From NCBI RefSeq assembly GCF_004000235.1, contig NZ_RCIO01000003.1, positions 310,373 through 374,372 of the forward strand: a stretch of DNA of 64,000 nucleotides, given 5' to 3'. Below are positions 45,013 to 53,920 of this stretch, piece by piece (the stretch's first letter is position 1; each line of letters begins with the position of its first letter). Under the pieces are notes generated by a model, which was given only the letters and a program-made list of their open reading frames with translations, ran no database searches and was not told the DNA's origin. The position numbers were made by a program, and so were the translations under genes. Source of the stretch: Mesorhizobium sp. Z1-4. GTDB taxonomy: Bacteria > Pseudomonadota > Alphaproteobacteria > Rhizobiales > Rhizobiaceae.

Positions 45013-46263
45013 TCAGTTCGAGCAGCACTCGACCAGCTTGGCCTGTGCCTGTGCCAGCGATTCTTCGGCCGGCACTCCGTCGCGCAGGGTCAGCAGAATC
45101 GCGTCGACCACGATTGGCCAGATTTCGTTGAACTGATCGGCATGACCGGGAATGGCCACAGGGTGTGCGCTGCCGCTGCTGGCAATCCAGGGCTCGAGAT
45201 AGGGCCGCGCGGCCCGCTGCTCGTCCGTCAGAGCGCCGACACCGTAGGGAATGTACGGGCTGTGATCGGAGAATGCGGACTGCATTTCTTCGCTGGCGGC
45301 CGTTTCGAGGAATGCCCAGGCGGCTTCAGGTGTGTCGGTTGCAGCGTTGATTGCGAGCGCCATGTTGACCCCGCCCGTACCCGGGCCGTCCCAGGGATGC
45401 AGGGCCGACTTGTAGCAGTCGAAATTGTCGGGGTTGTTCTTTTCGATGAAGGGGAACTGCCATTGTCCGTCAATGGTCATTGCGGTTCCGCCGGTCGCGA
45501 ACAGCGAGCGTTGGTCGGTCTCCGTCATGCCCTTGGGCACCACGCCGGCGTCGTAGAGGGTCTTCATGTAGTTGAGACCGTCGATGACCGGCTGGGAATC
45601 CAGGGTGAAGTTTCCGTTTTCATCCGAATAGGAACCGCCATGCGCGAGCGACCACATCAGCAGCATTTCATAGGTCGGGTCTTCGTTGGCGTTGACCATG
45701 TTGGCGCCGTAGCGCGTGACCCTGCCGGAATCGTCGGTCACCGTGAGAGCCTTCGCATATTCGAGGAATTGCTGCGGCGTTGACGGAGGCGCGCTGAAAC
45801 CAGCCTCTTCGAGGTAGCAGCTGTTGTAAATCAGCTCGAGCGTACGCCCGGTGATGGGAAGGGCGTATGTGGTGCCATCAACCGTCAGGCTATCCCAGCC
45901 GCCTTCGACGATACGGTCACCGATCCCGGATTTCGCGATCATGTCGCTCAGCGGCATCAGCTGGCCGGCAGCCAGCATTTCGCCGATATTGTTGGGATTG
46001 ACGATCAGGATGTCGGCACCCGTTCCGCTGGCCGCCTGGATGAGCAGCTGCTCGTAATATTCACTGGCCGGGGTGTTGCGCGGAACGACGGTGTTGCCGG
46101 TGTTCTTCTGATAGGTCGAAACCAGCAATTGCCACCAATCGCCCATGCCGGGCGCTTCGTAGTCGATGACGAGAAAACTGATCTCGTCCTGTGCCTGGGC
46201 GCCGAGCGGCGCAGCGAGTGCGACAGCTCCTGCGAGCAATGCACTTTTGAGGGTATGTCTCAT
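45013..46263 (-). CDS. Sugar-type ABC transporter substrate-binding protein (SBP family 1)
   Basis: A 416-residue binding protein with signal peptide ending LGAQAQDE and a strong GGGAGGAG ribosome site. Family pattern: ADILIVNPNNIGEMLAAGQLMPLSD, YALPITGRTLELIYN, TAMTIDGQWQFPFI and the GGVNMALAINAATDTPEAAWAFL block. It ends with a double cysteine (VECCSN). First gene of the leftward operon that ends with the FAD oxidoreductase. The ligand is unknown; the oxidase suggests an amine-containing compound rather than a plain sugar. Confidence 0.92.
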   Translation of the reverse strand: MRHTLKSALLAGAVALAAPLGAQAQDEISFLVIDYEAPGMGDWWQLLVSTYQKNTGNTVVPRNTPASEYYEQLLIQAASGTGADILIVNPNNIGEMLAAGQLMPLSDMIAKSGIGDRIVEGGWDSLTVDGTTYALPITGRTLELIYNSCYLEEAGFSAPPSTPQQFLEYAKALTVTDDSGRVTRYGANMVNANEDPTYEMLLMWSLAHGGSYSDENGNFTLDSQPVIDGLNYMKTLYDAGVVPKGMTETDQRSLFATGGTAMTIDGQWQFPFIEKNNPDNFDCYKSALHPWDGPGTGGVNMALAINAATDTPEAAWAFLETAASEEMQSAFSDHSPYIPYGVGALTDEQRAARPYLEPWIASSGSAHPVAIPGHADQFNEIWPIVVDAILLTLRDGVPAEESLAQAQAKLVECCSN

Positions 46264-46348
46264 TTTCTTTCTCCTCCCTTTCGGCAATGAGCATCCGTGT
46301 CGGCGCGTGCAGATGCGCGGCCGATCGCCGTGTGAACTTGCTTTGGAC

Positions 46349-46381
46349 GGTTCTCCTCGGCCTTCGGCCGAGATGAGAACC
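46349..46381. repeat. Long inverted repeat upstream of the binding-protein gene
   Basis: Arms GGTTCTC-CTCGGCC and GGCCGAG-AT-GAGAACC form a 14-base stem with a two-base bulge and a 3-base loop. An A7 tract follows on the plus strand. On neither strand does a T-run follow the stem, so it is not a standard terminator. It lies between the LysR stop (46475) and the binding-protein start (46263), so it could be an operator or a leader hairpin. The remaining bases of the 211-base gap show no other feature. Confidence 0.55.
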
Positions 46382-46474
46382 AAAAAAACTATGCCGCTCT
46401 GCCGGAACCCCGGCAAATCGCTTTTTGGAATAGCCCGGTGACTATTCTTGCTGCCGCAACCGCGGCTTCCAGGG

Positions 46475-47395
46475 TCATTGCAGGGACCTCCCGGCATATT
46501 CGGCCGCGCACTGGCCAACCCAGTCGGCAAAGGCAACCACATGGGGGTCGCTGCAGGCATGCAGCGGCGTGACGAAATAATATGACCGGTCGCAGACTAG
46601 CGGTCGGTCGAACACTATCGACAGGCTGCCCTCGCGCAGCTCGGTTTCGATCATGAAACGCGGAACGATCGCAGCGCCTTGGCCGTGAACGGCCGCGGCG
46701 ATAATCAACGAAAACTGATCGAAACTTGGCCCGCCCGCCGGCAGACATTCGGAATGGCCGACCATGTCGAACCATTCGCACCACAGACCGGGGCGGCTGC
46801 TGAGATGAAGGAGCGTACCTTCGAGGAGGCTGGTCGGCGAATTGGCACGGTCCGTGCGCAGAATTTCCGGACTTGCGACCGGCACGAGGCTCTCACCGAA
46901 AAGCTTGGAAACGGTGGCTTCAGGCCAATTCGGCGCGCCGAAATGGAAGGCGCCGTCCATTTGTTCCGCTGCCAGGTCAAAAGGTTTCAGCCGGCTTTCC
47001 AGGTTGACCAGAATGTCCGGATGGCGACGCCGGAAGTCACCGAGGCGCGGGATGAGCCAGTGTGTGGCAAAGCCCGGCAACACAGCGACTGTTATGGCGG
47101 ACTTGCCCTGCGCCCGATTGATCAGGGAGCGTGTTGTTGTCTCAAGCTGGCCCAGCAGCGCCCGGACCTCGGGCAGGTAGGAGCTCCCGATCTCCGTCAG
47201 CAGAACCTGATGATTGTTGCGCGCCAAAAGGGAAACGCCGAGCGCCTGCTCGAGTTGGCGCACCCTTTTGCTCACCGCGCCCTGCGACAAGGACAGGTCC
47301 TTGGCCGCCTGCGCAAAGCTCAGGTGGCGGGCTGTCGCCTCAAAGGCAATCAGCCCGGGCATGGAGGGCATCAATCTTCTGGGGAGCTCCATCAC
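46475..47395 (-). CDS. LysR-family transcriptional regulator (GcvA-like)
   Basis: A 306-residue LysR protein with N-terminal helix-turn-helix (LIAFEATARHLSFAQAAKDL, then LSQGAVSKRVRQLEQALGVSL) and an effector domain (ITVAVLPGFATHWLIPRLGDFRRRHPDI). The GcvA-like group often controls amino-acid and amine genes. It is last in the leftward set behind the ornithine-cyclodeaminase homologue, 21 bases away, and is upstream of the next leftward transporter operon. It could regulate either. Confidence 0.92.
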   Translation of the reverse strand: MMELPRRLMPSMPGLIAFEATARHLSFAQAAKDLSLSQGAVSKRVRQLEQALGVSLLARNNHQVLLTEIGSSYLPEVRALLGQLETTTRSLINRAQGKSAITVAVLPGFATHWLIPRLGDFRRRHPDILVNLESRLKPFDLAAEQMDGAFHFGAPNWPEATVSKLFGESLVPVASPEILRTDRANSPTSLLEGTLLHLSSRPGLWCEWFDMVGHSECLPAGGPSFDQFSLIIAAAVHGQGAAIVPRFMIETELREGSLSIVFDRPLVCDRSYYFVTPLHACSDPHVVAFADWVGQCAAEYAGRSLQ

Positions 47396-47416
47396 ATCAC
47401 CTGACCATCCGTTTGA

Positions 47417-48391
47417 TCAACTCGAGCAGCTTGTGGCGAAGGGGCGGCCGTGGTGGCGGTCCATCAGATATTTGGCCACGTAGTAGTCGATATGGCTGCC
47501 GCCGCCGTTCTTCATCATTGTGATTTCTTCGGCCGACCGGCGCCCCTCGACCTTGCCCTGGCAAAGCTCGAACAGGTCGCCGCGAACATCGTCCGGTGTG
47601 ATCACTCCGCGCTCGAAAGGTCCGAGGAACTCGCCCGAGCGAGTTGTCGTCTGGCGATGATCGACGAAAACCGATGCGCGCGTGAGTACATCGTCGTCCG
47701 CCTCACGCATCTCCGGCGTGAAGGAACCGACGAGATCGACATGCGCGCCCGGCTTCAGCAGTTTGCCCTTGAGTTGCGGGGTTTGCGCCATGGTCGCGCT
47801 TGAGATGATGTCGGCCTGCGAAACCGCCACGTCCAGATCCTCAACGGCCCGGGCCGTGATGCCGAGCCCGGCCAGCTTGTCGGCCAGTGCGGCCGCATTG
47901 GCCCCGGTACGGTTCCAGATCATGACGTTCTTGATGCCGGGGCGCGCGGTGAGATGCGCCTGCACGAGGTAGGGCGCGAGGCCGCCGGCTCCGATCATCA
48001 GCATGGTTTCGGCGTCGGGACGCGACAGAAGCTTCGAGCCGAGCGCGGAATCGGAGGATGTCTTGCGGAAGATGACCGCCTCGCCGTCGATGACGGCTTC
48101 GGTTACGCCGGTGTCGGCGTTGATGAACACATAGACCGAATTCACCGTCGGCAGATTGTGCCGCGCTTTGTTGTTGGGGAATGAGGTTACGAGCTTGGCC
48201 AGAATGCCTTCTTGCGGCTGCCAGGCCGGCAGCATGATGAAGATGTCCGGCTGGCCCTGCGGATTGGGCTCCTGGTAGATCAGCCGGTCCGACTGCTTCG
48301 GCATGCCGCCCTGATGCGCGGTCTCGAGTGCCTCAATGAGACCCTTGAAATCCAGGAGTTCGTGCACGCGGTTCGCGTCGATCATTTCCAT
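47417..48391 (-). CDS. Ornithine cyclodeaminase/mu-crystallin family protein
   Basis: A 324-residue NAD(P)-dependent enzyme: LPAWQPQEGILAKLVTSFPNN with the family lysine region, the Rossmann stretch MLMIGAGGLAPYLVQAHL, IWNRTGANAAALADKL, and DLVGSFTPEMREADDDVL. Family members include ornithine cyclodeaminase, alanine dehydrogenase and imine (pyrroline-2-carboxylate) reductases, so the exact reaction is open. It follows the spermidine/putrescine-type transporter genes on the same strand, and a role in metabolism of an imported amine or amino acid is inferred. Confidence 0.88.
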   Translation of the reverse strand: MEMIDANRVHELLDFKGLIEALETAHQGGMPKQSDRLIYQEPNPQGQPDIFIMLPAWQPQEGILAKLVTSFPNNKARHNLPTVNSVYVFINADTGVTEAVIDGEAVIFRKTSSDSALGSKLLSRPDAETMLMIGAGGLAPYLVQAHLTARPGIKNVMIWNRTGANAAALADKLAGLGITARAVEDLDVAVSQADIISSATMAQTPQLKGKLLKPGAHVDLVGSFTPEMREADDDVLTRASVFVDHRQTTTRSGEFLGPFERGVITPDDVRGDLFELCQGKVEGRRSAEEITMMKNGGGSHIDYYVAKYLMDRHHGRPFATSCSS

Positions 48392-48461
48392 GCTGTTTTT
48401 CCTTCTATTCCTTGGCTTTCAGGCCTGTAGGTCCATTGCGTTGCTCTTAAGCAGGGAGCCG

Positions 48462-49571
48462 TCACGACTGCTCCGCCCGCTCGTCGCGCACGATGATCGC
48501 CATATCGCTGGCGGCGCATTCGACCGTCATTTCATCCACGCCTGGCCGCAGCGATTGCGGCCTGGCGTCGATGAGGACAGAGCGGCCGTTGGCGAGGCTC
48601 AGGTGCAGGTGCACGCGATCGCCGAAATAGGTCTGCTCCGTCACCTTGCCCGTCATGCGGATCGCCTTGCCGGCTTTGGTGGTGTCGGTTGTCAGCGCCT
48701 CCGGGCGGATTACGACAGTTGCCCGGTCGCCCGCCTTGAGGCTGTGACCGGAGGTGACCCTGTTCATGGGTACGATCCACTCGCTGCCTTCGACCTCGAG
48801 TTTTGCTTCGTCGCCGTCGACGGCAATGACATGCGCGCGGAAAAGGTTTGCCGCGCCGACAAAATTGGCGACAAACTCCGTCGCCGGATTGGCGTAGACG
48901 TTCTGCGGCGCGTCGAGCTGTTCGATGCGTCCCTTGTTCATGACCGCGACGAGGTCCGACATCGACATCGCTTCCTCCTGGTCGTGGGTCACGAACACGA
49001 AGGTTTTTTCGGTGCGGCGCTGGATTGACTTAAGCTCGCGCTGCATGTCCTGGCGCAGCTTGAGATCGAGTGCACCCAGCGGCTCGTCGAGCAGGAGGGC
49101 GCTCGGGTCCGGGGCCAGAGCGCGGGCGAGGGCGACGCGCTGGCGCTGCCCGCCAGACAACGCATCTGGAAAGCGGCCGCCAAGGTCGGGAAGCCTGATC
49201 AGGTCGAGCAGCTCCTGGCATCGCTCCGATATGGCCTGACGGCTCATGCCCTGCATTTCGCAGCCGAAGCCGATGTTCTGTGCCACGGTCATATGCGGAA
49301 ACAGCGCATAGTCCTGAAACACCATTTTGACCGGCCGGTTATGCGCAACCGCGTTTGTGATGTCGTTGCCGTCAACGAGGATCTGGCCGCTGTCGGGCTG
49401 GGCAAGGCCGACGATCGAACGCAGCAAAGTGGATTTGCCGCAACCCGAAGGACCCAGCAGAGTGATGAAGACGCCCTTTTCGACACGCAGCGAAACGTCG
49501 TCGATCACGCGCAAGGCGCCGTAAGCTTTCGAGATGTTCCGGAGTTCGATCGCTGGCACGGTTTCAGTCAT
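48462..49571 (-). CDS. ABC transporter ATP-binding protein (PotA-like)
   Basis: A 369-residue ATPase with Walker A GPSGCGKST, VFQDYALFPHMTVAQN, LSGGQRQRVALARAL, LLLDEPLGALDLKLR, FVTHDQEEAMSMSDLVAVM, then a TOBE domain (TVVIRPEAL). The D-Y-A-L-F and GALDLKLR variants are typical of polyamine-type importers. Start MTETVPAIELRN overlaps the adjacent permease gene by eight bases. Confidence 0.93.
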   Translation of the reverse strand: MTETVPAIELRNISKAYGALRVIDDVSLRVEKGVFITLLGPSGCGKSTLLRSIVGLAQPDSGQILVDGNDITNAVAHNRPVKMVFQDYALFPHMTVAQNIGFGCEMQGMSRQAISERCQELLDLIRLPDLGGRFPDALSGGQRQRVALARALAPDPSALLLDEPLGALDLKLRQDMQRELKSIQRRTEKTFVFVTHDQEEAMSMSDLVAVMNKGRIEQLDAPQNVYANPATEFVANFVGAANLFRAHVIAVDGDEAKLEVEGSEWIVPMNRVTSGHSLKAGDRATVVIRPEALTTDTTKAGKAIRMTGKVTEQTYFGDRVHLHLSLANGRSVLIDARPQSLRPGVDEMTVECAASDMAIIVRDERAEQS

Positions 49572-50385
49572 GGGTATTGCCTGTAGCGGAAAGGGAGGTG
49601 TCGCGGCCGAGCCGGCGGGTGCGGATGAAACGCTCGGCATAAAGCCCGAAGCCGGTGGTCGCGATCAGGATGATGGTCGAAATGGCGGCGAGGCCGGGGT
49701 CGAAACCGAAGCGGAGCCGCGAGAACAAAAGGACCGGGAAGGTCTGCTCGAACCCGCCGAGAAAGAAGGAGCGTACGAAGTCCTCGAACGAGAGCAGCAT
49801 GCAGAACATGAATGCGCCCAGCAGCGCCGGCGACAGATAGGGCAGGACGATACGCACCAGCACGATGACTTCGTCGGCTCCGAGGTTGCGTGCTGCGTCG
49901 GCCATGTTGTGGCTCATCGAGTTGAGCCGGGTCAGCACCATGACAACCACGAAAGGCATGGACGCAACGGCATGTCCGAAGGCAATCGCGACCATGCCGG
50001 TTTCCAGGCCGATCCTGCCAATGAAGATGCGCAAAGCGATGGCGGAGACCACGACCGGCAGAAACGCCGGCAGCACGACCAACGCGACCAGAGCGCCGCG
50101 CAAAAGTCCCGACGTGCGGGCGGTGAGAAATGCTACCGGCAGCCCGACCACGATCGAAATCACCGTCGATAACAGCGCGACGCGCGCCGACAGCCACAGG
50201 GAGGCGAGAATGTCGCGGTCGAACAGAACCTCTCGATACCACTGCGTGGTCCAGCTGTGGATCGGAAACGCGACGAAGTTCGAGTCTCTGAAGCCCATGG
50301 CGGCCATGACGATGAGCGGCAGGAACAGGTAGGCGACAAACAGCCAGAACAGGCCCGGCAATGCCATGCGGCGGAGCTTGTTCAT
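49564..50385 (-). CDS. ABC transporter permease (PotC-like)
   Basis: A 273-residue permease with six hydrophobic segments, SWTTQWYREVL in the first periplasmic part, and the coupling sequence MADAARNLGADEVIVLVRIVLPYL. FCMLLSFEDFVRSFFL is typical of PotC/YdcV. It overlaps the PotB-like gene by four bases. Confidence 0.92.
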   Translation of the reverse strand: MNKLRRMALPGLFWLFVAYLFLPLIVMAAMGFRDSNFVAFPIHSWTTQWYREVLFDRDILASLWLSARVALLSTVISIVVGLPVAFLTARTSGLLRGALVALVVLPAFLPVVVSAIALRIFIGRIGLETGMVAIAFGHAVASMPFVVVMVLTRLNSMSHNMADAARNLGADEVIVLVRIVLPYLSPALLGAFMFCMLLSFEDFVRSFFLGGFEQTFPVLLFSRLRFGFDPGLAAISTIILIATTGFGLYAERFIRTRRLGRDTSLSATGNTHD

Positions 50386-51311
50386 GCGGCACCTCCACGG
50401 CGCTTTCGCTGGAAGAGGGCGATAAACAGGCCGACATACGCAAGGGCGGAGCCGGTCAGGATGATGCTGAAGGCGCTGCCCAGCGGCCAGGAGTCGCCGG
50501 CCTTGGCGAAGATTTGCCCGATGGTGGACGCAAACAGCGTGTTGTTGGGACCGCCGAGAAGCTGCGGCATGGCGTAGAGCCCGATCACCAGAAGGAAGAC
50601 CAGCGTACAGCCGGCTACGATTCCTTCGCGCGACAGCGGCAGCACGATGCGCGTGAAACGCTGGCGTGCCGGTGCTCCGAGGTTGGCCGCCGCGGCGAGC
50701 AGGTTGTCATCGATCTTTTCCAGCGCGGCGTAGAGTGGCAGCAGCATGTAGAGCGAGGTCAGGTAAACGACGCCGATCGTGAGGGAAATGTTGTTGTAGA
50801 GCAGCTCGAAAGGCGTTCCGGGCAGGCCCATCATCGACAGGAACGAATTGACCGCGCCGCGATTCGCCAACATCACGATCCAGGCAAAGCTGCGGATGAT
50901 TTCGCTGACCCAGAAGGGAGCGATGACCAGAAGGAGCAGACGCGTGCTGGCGGATTTGGGTGCGACCTTGGAGATGTAATAGGCAACGGGAAACACGATC
51001 ACCAGCGTCACGATGGTGGCGAGGCTCGCGAATACGAAGGAACGCACGAAAGCGGTGATGTAGAGGGAGCGCTCGAAAAACGCCGCGTAGTGACGCAAAG
51101 TCCATTCGATAGGCTCGCCCTGCCGGACCGGATACTGCTCATAGAAGCTGATCTCGATCATCTGGAGCAACGGCGTGATGTTCGTTGCCGCGATCCAGAC
51201 AACCGGGATGAAAGCGACGAGGAGAAGCCTGAGCAGAGGCGAACGGCTATAGAGCTCCAGAAGAGCCCTATAGGGTGGAAATCTGCGTAAACCGACGAGC
51301 AGTCGCGTCAT
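50382..51311 (-). CDS. ABC transporter permease (PotB-like)
   Basis: A 309-residue permease with the PotB pattern: a long first periplasmic loop (IEISFYEQYPVRQGEPIEWTL), APFWVSEIIRSFAWIVML, and a coupling sequence NLLAAAANLGAPARQRFTRIVLPL. MPQLLGGPNNTLFASTIG lies near the end. A TTG 18 bases upstream is an alternative start. A stem-loop (51338-51358) lies between this gene and the binding-protein gene. Confidence 0.92.
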   Translation of the reverse strand: MTRLLVGLRRFPPYRALLELYSRSPLLRLLLVAFIPVVWIAATNITPLLQMIEISFYEQYPVRQGEPIEWTLRHYAAFFERSLYITAFVRSFVFASLATIVTLVIVFPVAYYISKVAPKSASTRLLLLVIAPFWVSEIIRSFAWIVMLANRGAVNSFLSMMGLPGTPFELLYNNISLTIGVVYLTSLYMLLPLYAALEKIDDNLLAAAANLGAPARQRFTRIVLPLSREGIVAGCTLVFLLVIGLYAMPQLLGGPNNTLFASTIGQIFAKAGDSWPLGSAFSIILTGSALAYVGLFIALFQRKRRGGAA

Positions 51312-51337
51312 TGTGACGGCGTTCTCCAAGGTGGAGG

Positions 51338-51358
51338 GAGGCGGCTATGCGCCGCCTC
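51338..51358 (-). promoter_or_regulatory. Intercistronic stem-loop after the PotD-like gene
   Basis: A perfect 8-base stem (GAGGCGGC / GCCGCCTC) with 5-base loop in the 55-base gap between the PotD-like stop and the PotB-like start, with no T-run. It is another instance of the binding-protein / hairpin / permease arrangement in this window. Confidence 0.65.
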
Positions 51359-51366
51359 TCCAGGTA

Positions 51367-52467
51367 TCAGGCGGCGCGGATTTCTTCGGCCGCCGTGTCG
51401 ATCAGGTCAAAGATGAAGGCCGCGGTTTCCACATCGACCCAGGACAGCCGCGCCCGCTCTTCCGGTTCCAGCGCCAGAGCTTCCTTCTCCTGGTCGGTCA
51501 GAAGTGCCTCGGTGCCTTTGATGGTGGCGCTCAGACCCGTCGACCTGACGATTTCGGCGCCATTCTCCGGGTCGCCGAGCAGGGCGTTGAGGAAGGTATA
51601 GGCGTTGGCCATGTTCGGAGCGTTGTTGGTGATGTTGAAACCGTATGCGTAGGCCAGTCCGCCTTCGCGCGGGATCGTATAGCCGGCCGGCAGCCCTTCG
51701 AGAATGAGCTGCGAAGAGGGTCCGGAGCCGGCCTGGGCCAGAGTGATGTCTCCGGTCACCATCATCTGCTGGATTTCTGTCGCGGCCTCATAATAGCGGC
51801 GCACCATGTGCTTTTGGGCAATGAGGAAGTCGCGCGTGGAATCCACCGCGCGCTGGGCGACATCGACATTGCCTCCATAGCTGGCTGCGGAGCCGTCATA
51901 GCCGAGATAGTTCATCACGATCTGGAAGAAGTCCTGGATCTGGTATGCGGTCTTGCCGACATTGGCTTCGTCGAACATAACGTCCCAGCTGGTCGGCTTT
52001 TCCATCGCATCGGTGCTGTAGAGAAGACCCGTTGAGACCACCACCAGTGGCACGCCCCAGCGTTCGCCGGCACGCGAAACCCAGGAAGCATCCGCGTATT
52101 CTTCTTCGATGAGGTTCCAGTTTTCCAGGCGCGAACGGTCGACCGGTGCGAGGAAGCCGGCGTCGACGAACTGGTAGAACCGGTGGCCGGCGCAGGTGAC
52201 GATGTCGGCACTGTAATTACCGTTCTCGGCGGCCATCAGATTGAACTGCTCACCCTGGTCGGTGACCAGGCGAATGTTCGTCTTGATGCCCGTTTCGGCT
52301 TCGAAGCGGCTGCGAAACTCGTCGGTCACAAACCCGTCGTATGCCCAGATGTTGAGCTCTTTCGACTGTGCGAAGGCGGTGCGCATGATTGCAGGCGTGG
52401 CAAGAGCTGCAAGGCCGGCTGCCCCGGCGCCGCGCAGCAATTTTCGGCGTGTTGGTTTGAAAGTCAT
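51367..52467 (-). CDS. ABC transporter substrate-binding protein (PotD-like)
   Basis: A 366-residue binding protein with a Tat-type signal (PTRRKLLRGAGAAGLAALAT, ending MRTAFAQS). PotD-like features follow: KELNIWAYDGFV, FEAETGIKTNIRLV, GVPLVVVSTGLLYSTDAME and TSWDVMFDEANVGKTA. Two ATGs lie six bases apart; the second is preferred because AGGAGG sits seven bases before it, while it almost touches the first. Polyamine-type or other small amine ligand is inferred from the family and neighbours. Confidence 0.92.
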   Translation of the reverse strand: MTFKPTRRKLLRGAGAAGLAALATPAIMRTAFAQSKELNIWAYDGFVTDEFRSRFEAETGIKTNIRLVTDQGEQFNLMAAENGNYSADIVTCAGHRFYQFVDAGFLAPVDRSRLENWNLIEEEYADASWVSRAGERWGVPLVVVSTGLLYSTDAMEKPTSWDVMFDEANVGKTAYQIQDFFQIVMNYLGYDGSAASYGGNVDVAQRAVDSTRDFLIAQKHMVRRYYEAATEIQQMMVTGDITLAQAGSGPSSQLILEGLPAGYTIPREGGLAYAYGFNITNNAPNMANAYTFLNALLGDPENGAEIVRSTGLSATIKGTEALLTDQEKEALALEPEERARLSWVDVETAAFIFDLIDTAAEEIRAA

Positions 52468-52483
52468 TGTCATTCCTCCTCGG

Positions 52484-53776
52484 TCAGACGGCTCGCTCGG
52501 CGCCCATGCGATTGCTTCGGCCGGTTGATTTGTCTTGTTGGTCCGGTCGGCCCGTAGCAAGTGCCGTGAGCGCTTCGACTAGCCGGTTGATATCCTCATG
52601 CGTGTTGTAGGCATGCACGGATGCACGCACGAGCTGAGTGGTCCCTTGTTCAATCAGCCCGGTTCGCGTGAGTTGCGTTGTTGAAACCGAGGTATTGATG
52701 GACCATTCATGGCGAAGCCGGGGGACTATCGTCTCCGCGGCAAGATTCTTGTGAGCAAAGGTGACTATCCCGCTGCGCTGACGGCCGTGATCCTGAACCT
52801 TGAAGTCCGGCAGCGCGTCAATTTGCTCTCTCAGAGCACCCGACAGTTCGCGGATGCGGGTCCAGATGTCTTCCACCCCAATGTCCAGAGCGTAACGACA
52901 TGCAGCCCCCAGGCCGATGTGGCCGGCGACGTTGTTTTCCCAAAGCTCAAAACGGGTCGCGTCTCCGGCAATCCGGTATTTGTCCACCGCCACCCATTCG
53001 GCCGAGCGAATGTCGAGCACATGCGGCGAAAGCCTCTCGATCCAGTCGCTTTGAATCCACAGAAAGCCGGTGCCTCTGGGGCCGCGAAGGTATTTGCGCC
53101 CCGTAGCGGACAGCATTGTGCAGCCGATCTTTTCGACATCAAGCGGCATCTGACCCGCAGACTGGCAGGCGTCGAGCAAGAACGGGATGCCACGGTCGCG
53201 GGCGATGGCCCCGATCTCTTCGACCGGATTGATCAGGCCGTCATTGGTAGGCATGTGTGACACGCAGATAAGACGTGTCCGTTCGTCGATCAGCGCTTCG
53301 AGAGCAGCCGGGTCAAGTTCTCCGTCAGGCGTATCACCGGCAAGCACAACCTCGATCCCAAAACGGTCGGCGGCATGCCGAAAGGCGATCATGTTGGAAT
53401 TGTACTCTGCGTGACCGGTCACCACACGGTCGCCGGCTCGCCAATCCATGGCATAAAAGACCGCCTGCCATGCGCGGGTCGCGTTATCGAGCAGCGCAAT
53501 TTCGGACGTCTTGCCGCCCACCAGTTCCGCGGCCGCCTGATAGGCAGCGTCGATGAGATGGCTTTGGCGGGCAGCGGCTTCGTAGCCGCCGATGCGCTGC
53601 TCAAGCGCGAGATGATCCGTGACCGATTGCGCAACTGGGGCCGCCATCAGGCTGGCGCCGGCATTGTTGAGATGGACCAGACCGTCGAGGCAACCCGGCG
53701 TCTCTGCTCTCAATCTCTCGGCGTCAATTACCATGGCTTGGTCTATGATCCCCATCTGGCGCGGCGTAGCTGTCAT
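52484..53776 (-). CDS. Class V aminotransferase-fold PLP enzyme (cysteine desulfurase-like)
   Basis: A 430-residue fold-type I PLP enzyme: VHLNNAGASL at the N terminus, GHAEYNSNMIAF, VSHMPTNDGLINPVEEIG, the cofactor aspartate in FLLDACQSAGQMPL, and the lysine in LSATGRKYLRGPRGTGFLW. There is no desulfurase-style catalytic cysteine loop recognised. Homologues include isopenicillin-N epimerase-like and ergothioneine-type C-S lyases. First gene of the leftward PotD-B-C-A / cyclodeaminase set, 16 bases before the PotD-like start, so it likely acts on the imported compound. A GTG at 53800 is an alternative start. Confidence 0.82.
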   Translation of the reverse strand: MTATPRQMGIIDQAMVIDAERLRAETPGCLDGLVHLNNAGASLMAAPVAQSVTDHLALEQRIGGYEAAARQSHLIDAAYQAAAELVGGKTSEIALLDNATRAWQAVFYAMDWRAGDRVVTGHAEYNSNMIAFRHAADRFGIEVVLAGDTPDGELDPAALEALIDERTRLICVSHMPTNDGLINPVEEIGAIARDRGIPFLLDACQSAGQMPLDVEKIGCTMLSATGRKYLRGPRGTGFLWIQSDWIERLSPHVLDIRSAEWVAVDKYRIAGDATRFELWENNVAGHIGLGAACRYALDIGVEDIWTRIRELSGALREQIDALPDFKVQDHGRQRSGIVTFAHKNLAAETIVPRLRHEWSINTSVSTTQLTRTGLIEQGTTQLVRASVHAYNTHEDINRLVEALTALATGRPDQQDKSTGRSNRMGAERAV

Positions 53777-53882
53777 CCCGTCGCAGTATTCACATGGCAC
53801 TTCGAATGGCCGGTTTCACTGCATCGGAAAGCTGCATTGCGCATTCCCAGTTCCAATTCTGGCATTGCGGCGGGGCGCCAAA

Positions 53883-53915
53883 CAGATTGAAAAGATTCAT
53901 CGTTAGTATAATCTG
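53883..53915 (+). promoter_or_regulatory. Promoter of the second LysR gene with inverted repeat
   Basis: A consensus TATAAT lies at 53907-53912, only eight bases before the ATG at 53921, so the LysR message may be nearly leaderless. CAGATT (53883-53888) and AATCTG (53910-53915) form an inverted repeat around it, in the 144-base divergent region shared with the class V aminotransferase gene. This is a plausible LysR binding site. Confidence 0.45.
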
Positions 53916-53920
53916 TGCTT

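Noticed and set aside
46349-46381. Rho-independent terminator
   Set aside because: The stem is long, but neither strand has a T-run after it; the A-tract is on the wrong side for both directions.
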